Part shown: positions 44,169 to 52,070 of the stretch, one piece after another
Layout of the letters: each line of letters opens with the position of its first letter
Position numbering within the stretch: position 1 is the stretch's first letter
Assembly: GCA_963766765.1 (NCBI GenBank)
Contig: CAVYBR010000018.1
Span: forward strand, 7,687-71,686
Length of the DNA: 64,000 nt
Source: JACCQS01 sp963766765
Lineage (GTDB): Bacteria > Actinomycetota > Actinomycetes > Mycobacteriales > Geodermatophilaceae
Direction of reading: 5' to 3'
The notes under the pieces: model-generated
What the model saw: the letters and a program-made list of their open reading frames with translations, nothing else
The model's database searches: none
What the model was told of the DNA's origin: nothing
Position numbers and translations under genes: made by a program

Positions 44169-44809
44169 CGCTCCGGGGCAGCGCTTTCGCCGAGCGCGCG
44201 TGCCGCGTCGGCGATCATCTGGGTCACTGTCTTGGTCGGCAGCCTGACCGAGTCGATGATCAAGTGGAAATGCCGCGCGTCGGTCATCCTGCATCGATAG
44301 AAGTGCCGCACGTACGCCTCACGGGCTGAATCGTTGTCCCGGATCAGCCGTTCGGCCTCTGCCCGGCTCAGGTCGTGCGACTGCTGGATGTGCGCGAGCC
44401 GTGACTCCACCGGAGCGTCCAATCGCACATGCAGGGCTCCGGGCACACCCGCCAACACCAGCGCGCCGGCCCGGCCTAGAATGACTCCCCCGACGCCGGC
44501 GGCGATCTCGTGCAGCACCTTCTCGGTCTGCTCTCGGAAGATGCGCTCGTCCGGGACGGGGTTGTAGCCGATCGGTCCGGCCCCTGCGGCCAGGTCCGGC
44601 ACAAGGGCCATCGACGAGATCAGCCGAGTCAGACCCGTGTTGATGGTTTCGTCCTTGGCCTGGGCATCGGCGACGGAGACGCCGAGTTTCTCGGCGACGC
44701 GCATGGGAATGGCGCGATCGACGAACGGAAGTCCCAGCGCGTCGGCCACCGCTGGACCGATCTCGCTCCCGCCTGCGCCGAATGTCGCGGAAAGCGTGAC
44801 GACGGTCAT
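44165..44809 (-). CDS. Cytidylate-kinase-like P-loop protein
   Basis: A 214-residue P-loop protein of the cytidylate-kinase-like family (PF13189). The P-loop-like segment is TLSATFGAGGSEIGPAVADA, followed by LGLPFVDRAIPMRVAEKLG; a second conserved part is GGVILGRAGALVLAGVPGAL with HVRLDAPVESRLAHI and the C-terminal HFHLIIDSVRLPTKTVTQMI. It probably phosphorylates a small molecule or nucleotide, not established. I chose ATG 44809, preceded by GAGGGGAAGG; the upstream frame is not similar to the family. thiL ends 59 bp upstream. Confidence 0.82.
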   Translation of the reverse strand: MTVVTLSATFGAGGSEIGPAVADALGLPFVDRAIPMRVAEKLGVSVADAQAKDETINTGLTRLISSMALVPDLAAGAGPIGYNPVPDERIFREQTEKVLHEIAAGVGGVILGRAGALVLAGVPGALHVRLDAPVESRLAHIQQSHDLSRAEAERLIRDNDSAREAYVRHFYRCRMTDARHFHLIIDSVRLPTKTVTQMIADAARALGESAAPER

Positions 44810-44868
44810 CTGGACCTTCCCCTCATTCCCTCGCGTCGGCAGGCCTTTGCCGGCCGGCCCTGCGGACC

Positions 44869-45858
44869 TCAAAAATGGGCGAACCCTGAGCCTGCCAGTT
44901 CTCGACCCTCGTCGGGCAGTCCGGTGACCACGACTCCTTCGCCCTCCTCGACCCGACCGACAACGCGCCAGGGCGGTGGGAGGTCAAGGTCGGGCGGGAA
45001 ACACGCCAGCAACGCATGGTCATCGCCGCCGGTGAGGATCCAGTTCAGTGGATCGATGTTCATCGCCGCGGCTACGTCTTGCAGCACATCCGGGACGGGG
45101 AACTTCGTCCCATCGAGAACCATGCGGGCCCCGCTTGCTTCGGCCAGAGTGCCGGCATCGCGGAGCAACCCGTCGCTGACATCACACATCGCGCTGGCTC
45201 CGAGACTGGCGGCCTGTGGTCCTGCGGCGTAGGGCACCTCGGGACGTCGGTAGGCAGCAACCACCGAGCGTGGTGATCGGAACCCACGGCCGAGGACGGC
45301 CAATCCGGCTGCGGCGTAACCGAGTCGGCCGGCGAGCGCAACCTGGTGCCCCGGCAGGGCACCGCCCCGGATGACCGGCGAAACCCCCTGCATGACGCCA
45401 AGTGCGGTGACGGCGATGACCAGTGTCGGGCTCTGCACGATGTCACCGCCCACGACTGCCGCCCCGAACGGCCGGCACTCCTCCAGCAGCCCCTCGTACA
45501 GCCCGTCGACAAACTCGATCGGAAGGTCGGCCGGCATCGCCAGACCGACGAGTAAACCGGTCAGCACTCCGCCCATCGCCGCGACATCGGCGAGACTGGC
45601 CGCAGCAGAACGGTGCCCGATGTCGATCGGCTCGGACCAGTCCCGGCGGAAGTGGCGACCATCGACCAGGAGGTCTGTGGTTGCTACGACGAGCGACCCA
45701 CCCGCGTCCAGCACCGCCGCGTCATCACCCGGCCCGATCACGGCCGTCCGCGCCACCCCGGAGCGCGCCACAACCCGATCGACAGCACCGAACTCGCCGA
45801 GTTCGCCGACGGTGATGGGTGCCTCCCTGCGGTGAAGGACCGTTCGGTCGGGGGTCAT
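44869..45858 (-). CDS. thiL: Thiamine-monophosphate kinase
   Basis: Last step of thiamine diphosphate synthesis (TMP + ATP to TPP). The 329-residue protein of the AIRS/PurM-like fold has VIGPGDDAAVLDAGGSLVVA, TTDLLVDGRHFRRDWSEP, ASLADVAAMGGVLTGLLVG, AVVGGDIVQSP and the C-terminal CDVSDGLLRDAGTLAE with LTGGDDHALLACFP. It starts with ATG/GTG-type codon at 45858, in a divergent region that carries three 11-bp repeats. Confidence 0.95.
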   Translation of the reverse strand: MTPDRTVLHRREAPITVGELGEFGAVDRVVARSGVARTAVIGPGDDAAVLDAGGSLVVATTDLLVDGRHFRRDWSEPIDIGHRSAAASLADVAAMGGVLTGLLVGLAMPADLPIEFVDGLYEGLLEECRPFGAAVVGGDIVQSPTLVIAVTALGVMQGVSPVIRGGALPGHQVALAGRLGYAAAGLAVLGRGFRSPRSVVAAYRRPEVPYAAGPQAASLGASAMCDVSDGLLRDAGTLAEASGARMVLDGTKFPVPDVLQDVAAAMNIDPLNWILTGGDDHALLACFPPDLDLPPPWRVVGRVEEGEGVVVTGLPDEGRELAGSGFAHF

Positions 45859-45912
45859 CCTGTCAGCCCGGCCCGCTGCCTGCGCTGCGGATCACCCGGA
45901 TAACCAGGCGCG

Positions 45913-45945
45913 GCGGGTTCACAGCGGGTTCACGGCGGGTTCACA
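45913..45945. repeat. Three 11-bp direct repeats in the thiL/Lrp intergenic region
   Basis: GCGGGTTCACA (45913-45923), GCGGGTTCACG (45924-45934) and GCGGGTTCACA (45935-45945) abut without spacers, so the units are in phase with about one helical turn. They lie 55-87 bp upstream of thiL in a 227-bp divergent gap. They could be iterated sites for a regulator; no matching known consensus comes to mind. Confidence 0.85.
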
Positions 45946-46085
45946 GCGATGACGGGGCGATGGCGAGGCGACGGCCGAGCCCGCGACCCGGTAGGTTCCA
46001 CCCGAACCAGACGAGCGCCGCGTGTCCCGTCAGGGGCCGGCCGGGGGGCTCGCCGCCAGCCAGCCCTCGACGAGGAGGTCTTCTT

Positions 46086-46319
46086 GTGGTCCACGCCTAC
46101 ATCCTGATCCAGACTGAGGTCGGCAAGGCCGCGGCCGTTGCCCGCGCCATCACCGAACTCGAGGGCGTAACGGCCGCAGAGGATGTCACCGGTCCTTATG
46201 ACGTCATCGTGCGGGCACAAGCCCGCAACGTCGACGAGCTCGGGAAACTCGTCGTGGCCAAGGTGCAGGGCGTCGACGGAATCACCCGGACGTTGACCTG
46301 CCCGGTCGTCAACCTCTAG
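46086..46319 (+). CDS. Stand-alone Lrp/AsnC ligand-binding (RAM) domain protein
   Basis: A 77-residue protein consisting only of the Lrp/AsnC effector-binding domain (VHAYILIQTEVGKAAAVARA, VTAAEDVTGPYDVIVRAQAR, ITRTLTCPVVNL) without the DNA-binding HTH. Such proteins form oligomers and probably bind amino acids; the role is unknown. GTG 46086 follows GAGGAGG by 7 bp, which fixes the start. It sits between thiL and DUF3515-ddl, as in other actinobacteria. Confidence 0.9.
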   Translation: MVHAYILIQTEVGKAAAVARAITELEGVTAAEDVTGPYDVIVRAQARNVDELGKLVVAKVQGVDGITRTLTCPVVNL

Positions 46320-46327
46320 GCCCGACG

Positions 46328-46920
46328 CTGGCCGACGACGAGGCTGGTTCAACCGAGCCCGCGACCACGTCGGTTGCGGCGGGCGGCGCACCGTTTCGCC
46401 GAGCCGCACTGATCGCCTCGGCGATCACTGTGCCCGTCGTCGTCGCACTCCTGGTCATCATCCAGTGGGCGCTGCCCGACGTCGATGACCTTGCCCCGCT
46501 GCCGCCCCTGGCGCCGCAGGGCCTGTCGGTCATCGATGTCGAGACGCCCCCAGTCCCCCCGACGTCGAGACGGCCTGTTCGGCGTTGATCACGTCTTTGC
46601 CGCTGAACCTCGACGGTCGCCCGACCCGGCCCGTCCGGTCGACCCTCCCGACCGCCTACGCGTGGGGAGCGGACCCGACGGTGCTCCGGTGCGGGGTGGC
46701 GCGACCTGCTGCCTACCTCGTCGGCGTGAGCACTTTGGCCATCAGCGACGTGGAATGGTTCTTCGAGACTTCTGGTGCGGGTACGACCTATACCGCGGTG
46801 GATCGCGGAATCTACGTCGAGGTCTTCGTCCCCTCCTCGGCCGACGGCGGCGCGACGCTGGCGATCCTAGCGCCGCTCATCACGGCGGCCCTGCCCTTTG
46901 TCCCGCCGACACCGGGCTGA
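46328..46920 (+). pseudogene. DUF3515 family membrane protein, frameshifted and without a standard start
   Basis: The N-terminal part is in one frame: FRRAALIASAITVPVVVALL is a membrane helix followed by ALPDVDDLAPLPPLAPQGLS and VIDVETPPVPP. The conserved DUF3515 domain is in another frame from about 46561 to 46920 (CSALITSLPLNLDG, AYAWGADPTVLRCGV, DVEWFFETSGAGTTYTAVDR). The shift occurs in a CCCCCC run at 46555-46560, one base short. GTCGAGACG is repeated at 46538 and 46563, 25 bp apart, which could also reflect a frame-breaking duplication. Upstream of the helix there is no ATG, GTG or TTG in frame back to 46200; the left limit given is a CTG. Either a decayed gene or a sequencing error. 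Confidence 0.65.
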
Positions 46921-46921
46921 G

Positions 46922-48025
46922 TCAGTCGCGCAGCGCTGAGCGGATCAGCCGGTCGATCAACTCGGGGTAGGGCACACCGCTGGCCTCCCACATCCGCGGA
47001 TACATCGAGATCGGCGTAAATCCCGGCATCGTGTTGACCTCGTTGAGGATGACATCGCCGGCCTCGGTCACGAAGAAGTCCACCCGGGCCAGTCCCCGGC
47101 CGTCGAGTGCGCGGAATGCCCGTACAGCGAGGTCCTGAATCCGCGCAGTCACCTCATCCGGCAGGTCCGCGGGAATGTCGAATTCGCAGGCGTCGTCGAG
47201 GTATTTGGCTTCGAAGTCGTACCAGTCATGCCCGCGCAGCACCCGGATCTCGGCGGGCACGCTGGCTCGGACCTCGACGGGGAGCCCCGGGCCGGGCGCG
47301 TCAGCCAGGATCCCGCACTCGATCTCTCGTCCGGAGATTCCCGCCTCGATGAGCACCTTCGGGTCGATCTCCCGGGCTACCCGCACCGCGTCCTCGAGTT
47401 GCGACCAGTCCGTGATCTTGGTGATCCCGATGCTGGAGCCCGCACGCGCGGGTTTTACGAAGGCGGGCAGCCCAATTCCGCTGCGCTGCTCGTCGTCGAG
47501 AGCGACGTTGTCGCCGGCGCGCAGTACGAGATACGGGCCGATTGGCAGGCCCTCGGCCGCGAGCAGCTTCTTCGTGAACTCCTTGTCCATCGCAGCGGCG
47601 CTGGCGAGTACGCCCGCACCGACATAGGGCAGCCCGACGATCTCGAACAATCCCTGGATTGTCCCGTCCTCCCCGTGGGGACCGTGCAGGACCGGAAACA
47701 CCACATCGACTGTTGCCAACTCACTCAGCCCGCTCGCCGCACCGTCGAAGACTCGCAGTCCGCGCTCCGCGGGATCGTTGCTCAAGGCGACGGCCTGGCC
47801 GGAAGTGACCTCCGGCAATTCCCGGCCATCCATCTGGAGCGCCTTCGGATCATCGGGCAGCAGCAGCCACCGGCCGTCCCTGGCTATTCCAACTGCGAGG
47901 ACGTCGTAGGTGTCCCGATCGATGGCACTGAGGATGCTCCCGCCCGACACGCAGGAGATCGCGTGCTCGGGGCTTTGACCACCGAAGACCACCGCTACTC
48001 GGGTTTTCTTGGGGCTCCCGGGCAT
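46922..48025 (-). CDS. ddl: D-alanine--D-alanine ligase
   Basis: ATP-grasp enzyme making D-Ala-D-Ala for peptidoglycan. The 367-residue protein has RVAVVFGGQSPEHAISCVSG, FPVLHGPHGEDGTIQGLFEI, LPYVGAGVLASAAAMDKEFT, PAFVKPARAGSSIGITKITD and the C-terminal metal/ATP part LARVDFFVTEAGDVILNEVN with TMPGFTPISMYPRMWEASG. Length is normal. It ends one base from the convergent DUF3515 stop and lies downstream of a cystathionine gamma-lyase gene. Confidence 0.96.
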   Translation of the reverse strand: MPGSPKKTRVAVVFGGQSPEHAISCVSGGSILSAIDRDTYDVLAVGIARDGRWLLLPDDPKALQMDGRELPEVTSGQAVALSNDPAERGLRVFDGAASGLSELATVDVVFPVLHGPHGEDGTIQGLFEIVGLPYVGAGVLASAAAMDKEFTKKLLAAEGLPIGPYLVLRAGDNVALDDEQRSGIGLPAFVKPARAGSSIGITKITDWSQLEDAVRVAREIDPKVLIEAGISGREIECGILADAPGPGLPVEVRASVPAEIRVLRGHDWYDFEAKYLDDACEFDIPADLPDEVTARIQDLAVRAFRALDGRGLARVDFFVTEAGDVILNEVNTMPGFTPISMYPRMWEASGVPYPELIDRLIRSALRD

Positions 48026-48058
48026 GCGCGCGACCTTATCGGCTCGTCGTGGAGGGGC

Positions 48059-49192
48059 TCAGTTGAGCGCGTGCAATGCGGACTCGAGGTCCTGCACGAG
48101 GTCCGCGGTATCCTCACAGCCGCAGGAGATGCGGACGAATCCCTCGGGTACCAGATCGCCAAACTGAGCCCGGCGGTCCACCGTCGTGTGCAATCCACCG
48201 AAACTCGTTGCCGCGGTCAGCAACTGCGACGCTGTGAGGAACCGCCGTACCGAATCCGCCGAGTCGAACGTCGCCGAGATGACGCCGTTGGGCCGCAGCA
48301 TCTGTTTGGCGGCGATTGCGAACGACGGGTCGGTCGGTCGCCACGGCCAGCGAACGCCACTGACCCGCGGATCGGCGGCGAGCACGTCCGCCAGTGCCGC
48401 CGCGTTGGTCGCCTGGCGCGCCAGGCGGAGGTCCAATGTGCCCATGCTTCGTTGGGCGAGCCACGTCTCGAACGGGCCTGGGATCGCCCCGGTCTTGTCC
48501 CGCCAGTCCTTGATGGCGGCGAACAGCCCGTCATCGGCGACCGTCACATGTCCGAGCAGCAGGTCGCTGTGTCCAGACAGGGCTTTGGTGTCACTCGCGA
48601 CGACGATGTCCGCGCCGAGCGCAAGGGGCCGTTGACCCAGCGGCGTCGCGGTCGTGTTGTCCACCGCAAGCAGCGCCCCGTCCGCATGCGCCAACTCAGC
48701 CACTGCCGCGATGTCGCAGACATCCAGTCCAGGATTGCTCGGCGTCTCCACCAGGATCAGACGGGCACCCTGGAAGTCGCCGGCCCGCAATCGATCTTCG
48801 ACCTGCCTTGTCGGCACCGTTGCGACCTCCACGCCGAACCGGCGCAGATGCGCGTCGGCCAGCAGTCGGCCGGTGAAGTACCCGTCGGCGGGCATCAACA
48901 ACCGCTGACCGGCGGACACACAGCCGTAGAAGACCGCCGACAGAGCCGCCATCCCGGACGCGAAGGCAAGGCTGCGCCCTCCGTCCAGGTCCCCGAGCGC
49001 GGCCTCGAAATCGCGGAAGGTCGGGCTGTCGTAGCGGGCGTAGACGTCTGCCCCGCCCGCGCCGGGCTGCTCATCGCCGAGGTGGAAAGGCGCAGCGAAG
49101 ACGGGGCCGTTGTGGAAGGCCGCTCCGGCAACCGCAGGTGTGTCACTCGACTTGATCACCCGTGTCCCGTCGCCGTAATTCACCGAGTTCAT
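48059..49192 (-). CDS. Cystathionine gamma-lyase (PLP-dependent trans-sulfuration enzyme)
   Basis: A 377-residue Cys/Met metabolism PLP enzyme. The PLP-binding lysine lies in VVASDTKALSGHSDLLLGHV; other family parts are YDSPTFRDFEAALGDLDGGR, LAFASGMAALSAVF, LVETPSNPGLDVCDIAAVAE and the C-terminal VRISCGCEDTADLVQDLESA. It likely cleaves cystathionine to cysteine, but gamma-synthase or homocysteine-lyase activity cannot be excluded. I chose ATG 49192, 7 bp after the gpsA stop with AGGGTGG before it; the longer frame is a shadow of gpsA. Confidence 0.88.
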   Translation of the reverse strand: MNSVNYGDGTRVIKSSDTPAVAGAAFHNGPVFAAPFHLGDEQPGAGGADVYARYDSPTFRDFEAALGDLDGGRSLAFASGMAALSAVFYGCVSAGQRLLMPADGYFTGRLLADAHLRRFGVEVATVPTRQVEDRLRAGDFQGARLILVETPSNPGLDVCDIAAVAELAHADGALLAVDNTTATPLGQRPLALGADIVVASDTKALSGHSDLLLGHVTVADDGLFAAIKDWRDKTGAIPGPFETWLAQRSMGTLDLRLARQATNAAALADVLAADPRVSGVRWPWRPTDPSFAIAAKQMLRPNGVISATFDSADSVRRFLTASQLLTAATSFGGLHTTVDRRAQFGDLVPEGFVRISCGCEDTADLVQDLESALHALN

Positions 49193-49199
49193 TCCACCC

Positions 49200-50210
49200 T
49201 CATTCCGCCTTGGCTTGCCGCGCCATGATCGATCGCACGATGGCCGAGGCCGATGCGCCTTCATGACAGATCCGCACCACTGCTGCAGTGATCGGCATGT
49301 CCACTTCCGCCCGCTGGCCGAGATCCAGCACCGATCGGCAGGTCTTGACACCCTCAGCGATCTGCGTGGTCTCCCGCAACACTTGGGCAAACGTCTGCCC
49401 ACGACCGAGCCGCTCGCCGAAGGTTCGATTCCGCGACAGCGGCGACGAGCAGGTCGCCACCAGGTCCCCGAGTCCCGCGAGGCCGGCGAAGGTCCCCGGT
49501 TCCGCGCCCAGGCTCACGCCCAGGCGAGCCATTTCGGCCAGCCCGCGGGTGATCAAGCTGGCTCGGGTGTTGTCGCCGAATCCCATGCCGCTCGCGATGC
49601 CGACGGCCAAGGCGATCACGTTCTTGATCGCGCCGCCGAGTTCGCAGCCCACGACATCGGTATTCGTGTACGGCCGGAGGTAGGCCGTACGAATCGCTTT
49701 CTGTACGGCCACTGCATGGTCGTGATCGGTGCTGGCGACCACGGTCGCGGCGGGTTGCTCCTGGGCGATCTCGTGGGCGAGGTTGGGCCCGCTCACCACA
49801 GCCACTTGACCCGGTGCGACCCCCACGACCTCGGAGATGACCTCACTCATCCGTTTCGCCGTGCCGAGCTCGATGCCCTTCATCAAGCTGACATAGGTGG
49901 CATCGAGCGGCAGATACGGCCGCCAGGTCACGAGGTGGTCCCGCAAGGTCTGCGACGGGACCGCGATGATCACCAACTCGGAGTCGGAAAGTGCCTCGCG
50001 CGCATCGGAGGTTGCCCGCAGCCGGTCGGGGAGTCGCAGGCCCGGGAGGTAGTCGGGGTTCTCCCGGCTGGTCTGGATGGCCACGGCCAGCTCCGGTCGA
50101 CGTGCCCAGAGACGAATGTCGGCGCCGGCGTCGGCGTCGGCGACGACCTTGCTGAACGTCGTCCCCCAACTTCCGGCACCCAGTACTGTGACCTGGCGAG
50201 CGGGACTCAC
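49200..50210 (-). CDS. gpsA: Glycerol-3-phosphate dehydrogenase [NAD(P)+]
   Basis: Reduces dihydroxyacetone phosphate to sn-glycerol-3-phosphate for phospholipid synthesis. The 336-residue protein has the dinucleotide fold VTVLGAGSWGTTFSKVVADA, MKGIELGTAKRMSEVI, VVSGPNLAHEIAQEQPAATV, the catalytic lysine region CELGGAIKNVIALAVGIASG, and AGLAGLGDLVATCSSPLSRN. It starts with GTG overlapping the plsC-like stop (GTGA), so the two phospholipid-precursor steps are coupled. Confidence 0.96.
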   Translation of the reverse strand: MSPARQVTVLGAGSWGTTFSKVVADADAGADIRLWARRPELAVAIQTSRENPDYLPGLRLPDRLRATSDAREALSDSELVIIAVPSQTLRDHLVTWRPYLPLDATYVSLMKGIELGTAKRMSEVISEVVGVAPGQVAVVSGPNLAHEIAQEQPAATVVASTDHDHAVAVQKAIRTAYLRPYTNTDVVGCELGGAIKNVIALAVGIASGMGFGDNTRASLITRGLAEMARLGVSLGAEPGTFAGLAGLGDLVATCSSPLSRNRTFGERLGRGQTFAQVLRETTQIAEGVKTCRSVLDLGQRAEVDMPITAAVVRICHEGASASAIVRSIMARQAKAE

Positions 50211-50962
50211 TCGTCGGTCCCGGTGCGTGCGTCTCGGAAAAATGTGGCCGGTGGAGTCTCGTTGCGGATCTCGGCCACGAGTTCCTGCACGCGGCCCATG
50301 ACGACGTCTGTGATCTCACGCAGCAGCGGAGCGGTCACTGGTTTGTCCGAATAAGCCGAAAGATCCAGTGGTTCACCGATATTGCAGATCGTCTTCTTCC
50401 TGGGCAATACCGACCACTTCTTCGTGTGGTAGTCGTGGGTCAGCTGCGGACCCCACTGACCGATCGGAATGACCGGCGCGTCGACCGCAAGTGCCAGCCG
50501 AGCAACGCCGTTCTTGGCAGCCATCGGCCACCAATCCGGATCCCGTGTGACGGTGGCCTCGGGATAGATGATGACGAGCTCACCCCGGTGCAGCGCTGCG
50601 ATCGCTTCCCGCAGCGACTCCTGGGCAGCGGCAGTGGCCCGGAAGACCGGAATCTGACCTGAACTGCGCAAGATGACCCCGGCCAGTCCCCGGTACAGGG
50701 TGTTCTTTGCCAAGAACTGTGGGATGCGACCCGCATCCCATACAGCTCGGGCGAGCGAGACCGGATCGGCAATCGATATGTGGTTGGAGACGAGAATCGC
50801 CGGGCCCTCCGCGGGTATTCGCTCGGCGTGCCAGACCTCGCGACGGAAGATGAGGTTGGCCATCGGATGAAAAATGACGACCATCACCCACAGGCCCCAA
50901 CTGATGTGACCGCGGGTGTGGCGACCGCGCGTCACCAGCGCCCTGGCCCCTTCGTCGCTCAC
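50207..50962 (-). CDS. 1-acyl-sn-glycerol-3-phosphate acyltransferase (PlsC family)
   Basis: A 251-residue membrane-associated acyltransferase. The catalytic HX4D motif is in VSNHISIADPVSLARA, block II in GLAGVILRSSGQIPVFR, block III in VIIYPEATVTRD and block IV in APVIPIGQWGPQLT. An amphipathic hydrophobic stretch lies near the start (WGLWVMVVIFHPMANLIF). It probably makes phosphatidic acid. The start is GTG 50962 and gpsA follows with GTGA overlap. Confidence 0.92.
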   Translation of the reverse strand: MSDEGARALVTRGRHTRGHISWGLWVMVVIFHPMANLIFRREVWHAERIPAEGPAILVSNHISIADPVSLARAVWDAGRIPQFLAKNTLYRGLAGVILRSSGQIPVFRATAAAQESLREAIAALHRGELVIIYPEATVTRDPDWWPMAAKNGVARLALAVDAPVIPIGQWGPQLTHDYHTKKWSVLPRKKTICNIGEPLDLSAYSDKPVTAPLLREITDVVMGRVQELVAEIRNETPPATFFRDARTGTDE

Positions 50963-51019
50963 CTGCTGGCCACCTGAGGGCCATCACGGCGTCGCGTGGG
51001 CAGGATCCGGACGGGTGCC

Positions 51020-51748
51020 ATGCTTGACACTGTGATGTGGTCGATCGTGATCCCGGTCAAGCGACTGGACAGGGCCAAGACCCGGCTCTCGGCAGCGCTG
51101 GTCGGGACCACGACTGGTGAGTTGCTCACTGACCGCCCTCCGTCCGATGATCACACTCCTGCCCGTGACGGGCTGCCTGCCAACGGTCGGATTGCGCTGG
51201 CCATGGCCAGCGACACCGTGTGCGCTGCGCTGGCCTCGACGATCGCGGCCGCTGTCCTGGTGGTGACCGACGACCCGCTCGCCGCTGACACACTTTCTGC
51301 CCTAGGGGCTCAGGTCGTACCGGACACTCCTGACAACGGACTCAATGCAGCCTTACGGTACGGCGCGGGCTTCGCGGCCGCGCAACGGCCGGAGTTCGGC
51401 ATCGCCGCTCTGTCGGCCGACCTCGCAGCATTGCGTCCCGAGGAGCTCACCCAGGCATTGACCCAAGCCGCCGGCCATGACCGCGCATTTGTCGCCGACG
51501 CGCACGGCACCGGTACGACGCTGCTCAGCGTGTTGTCCGGGCATGCCCTCGAGCCGCGCTTCGGGACCGAATCAGCCGTTGCCCACAGCCGGCACGGCGC
51601 GGCCCCCCTCGTCGGGGAGTGGCCGAGCCTGCGTCGCGATCTCGACACGCCCGCCGATCTCACGATCGCCGTCCACCTGGGGTTGGGTCCAGCCACCTCG
51701 GCCCAGCTCGCCCTGCTGGCGCCAGGACTGGTCCGCTGTGCCTGCTGA
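51020..51748 (+). CDS. cofC: 2-phospho-L-lactate/phosphoenolpyruvate guanylyltransferase (coenzyme F420 synthesis)
   Basis: CofC/FbiD activates phosphoenolpyruvate (or phospholactate) with GTP for F420 synthesis. The protein has the nucleotidyltransferase N-terminus MWSIVIPVKRLDRAKTRLSA, VLVVTDDPLAADTLSALGAQ, GLNAALRYGAGFA, IAALSADLAALRPEEL and the C-terminal RRDLDTPADLTIAVHLGLG. A 25-residue insertion (TTTGELLTDRPPSDDHTPAR) is present early. Three starts are possible; I use ATG 51020, with ATG 51035 close behind. It shows that the organism probably makes F420. Context (gpsA, ppk1) matches fbiD in M. tuberculosis. Confidence 0.88.
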   Translation: MLDTVMWSIVIPVKRLDRAKTRLSAALVGTTTGELLTDRPPSDDHTPARDGLPANGRIALAMASDTVCAALASTIAAAVLVVTDDPLAADTLSALGAQVVPDTPDNGLNAALRYGAGFAAAQRPEFGIAALSADLAALRPEELTQALTQAAGHDRAFVADAHGTGTTLLSVLSGHALEPRFGTESAVAHSRHGAAPLVGEWPSLRRDLDTPADLTIAVHLGLGPATSAQLALLAPGLVRCAC

Positions 51749-51947
51749 GGCACGTCAGGCAACCGTGTCCGAGTTCGACGGTGCGACCGGCGCCGGCGCC
51801 GTGCTGCACGACGACGGAAGGCGCGAGGAGTTCCCGGGCGCGGCATTTCACGCGGGAGGCCTGCGCCTGCTCCGACTCGGTCAGCGGGTGCGCCTCGAGT
51901 ACGTCGGAACAGAGGTCAGCAGGGTCACCCTCATCACGCTGCCTTGA
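51738..51947 (+). CDS. Small cold-shock-like (OB-fold) protein
   Basis: A 69-residue protein with the pattern TVSEFDGATGAGAVLHDDGR followed by FPGAAFHAGGLRLLRLGQRV, resembling short actinobacterial proteins with a cold-shock-like OB fold. Its role is unknown. I take GTG 51738, which overlaps the cofC stop by 11 bp, because the first OB strand needs residues before the second possible start (GTG 51765). Confidence 0.65.
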   Translation: MPAEARQATVSEFDGATGAGAVLHDDGRREEFPGAAFHAGGLRLLRLGQRVRLEYVGTEVSRVTLITLP

Positions 51948-52070
51948 TGCGCACCAAGCGCACCCGGCGGCCGGTCCGAGCCGCCGTGCGCCTACCGGCG
52001 GAATGGGCGATGTTGGCCGGCGGAGTTCGCCGCGTTACCCGCGTTCACGTTCGTGGGTCATCATGACCTC

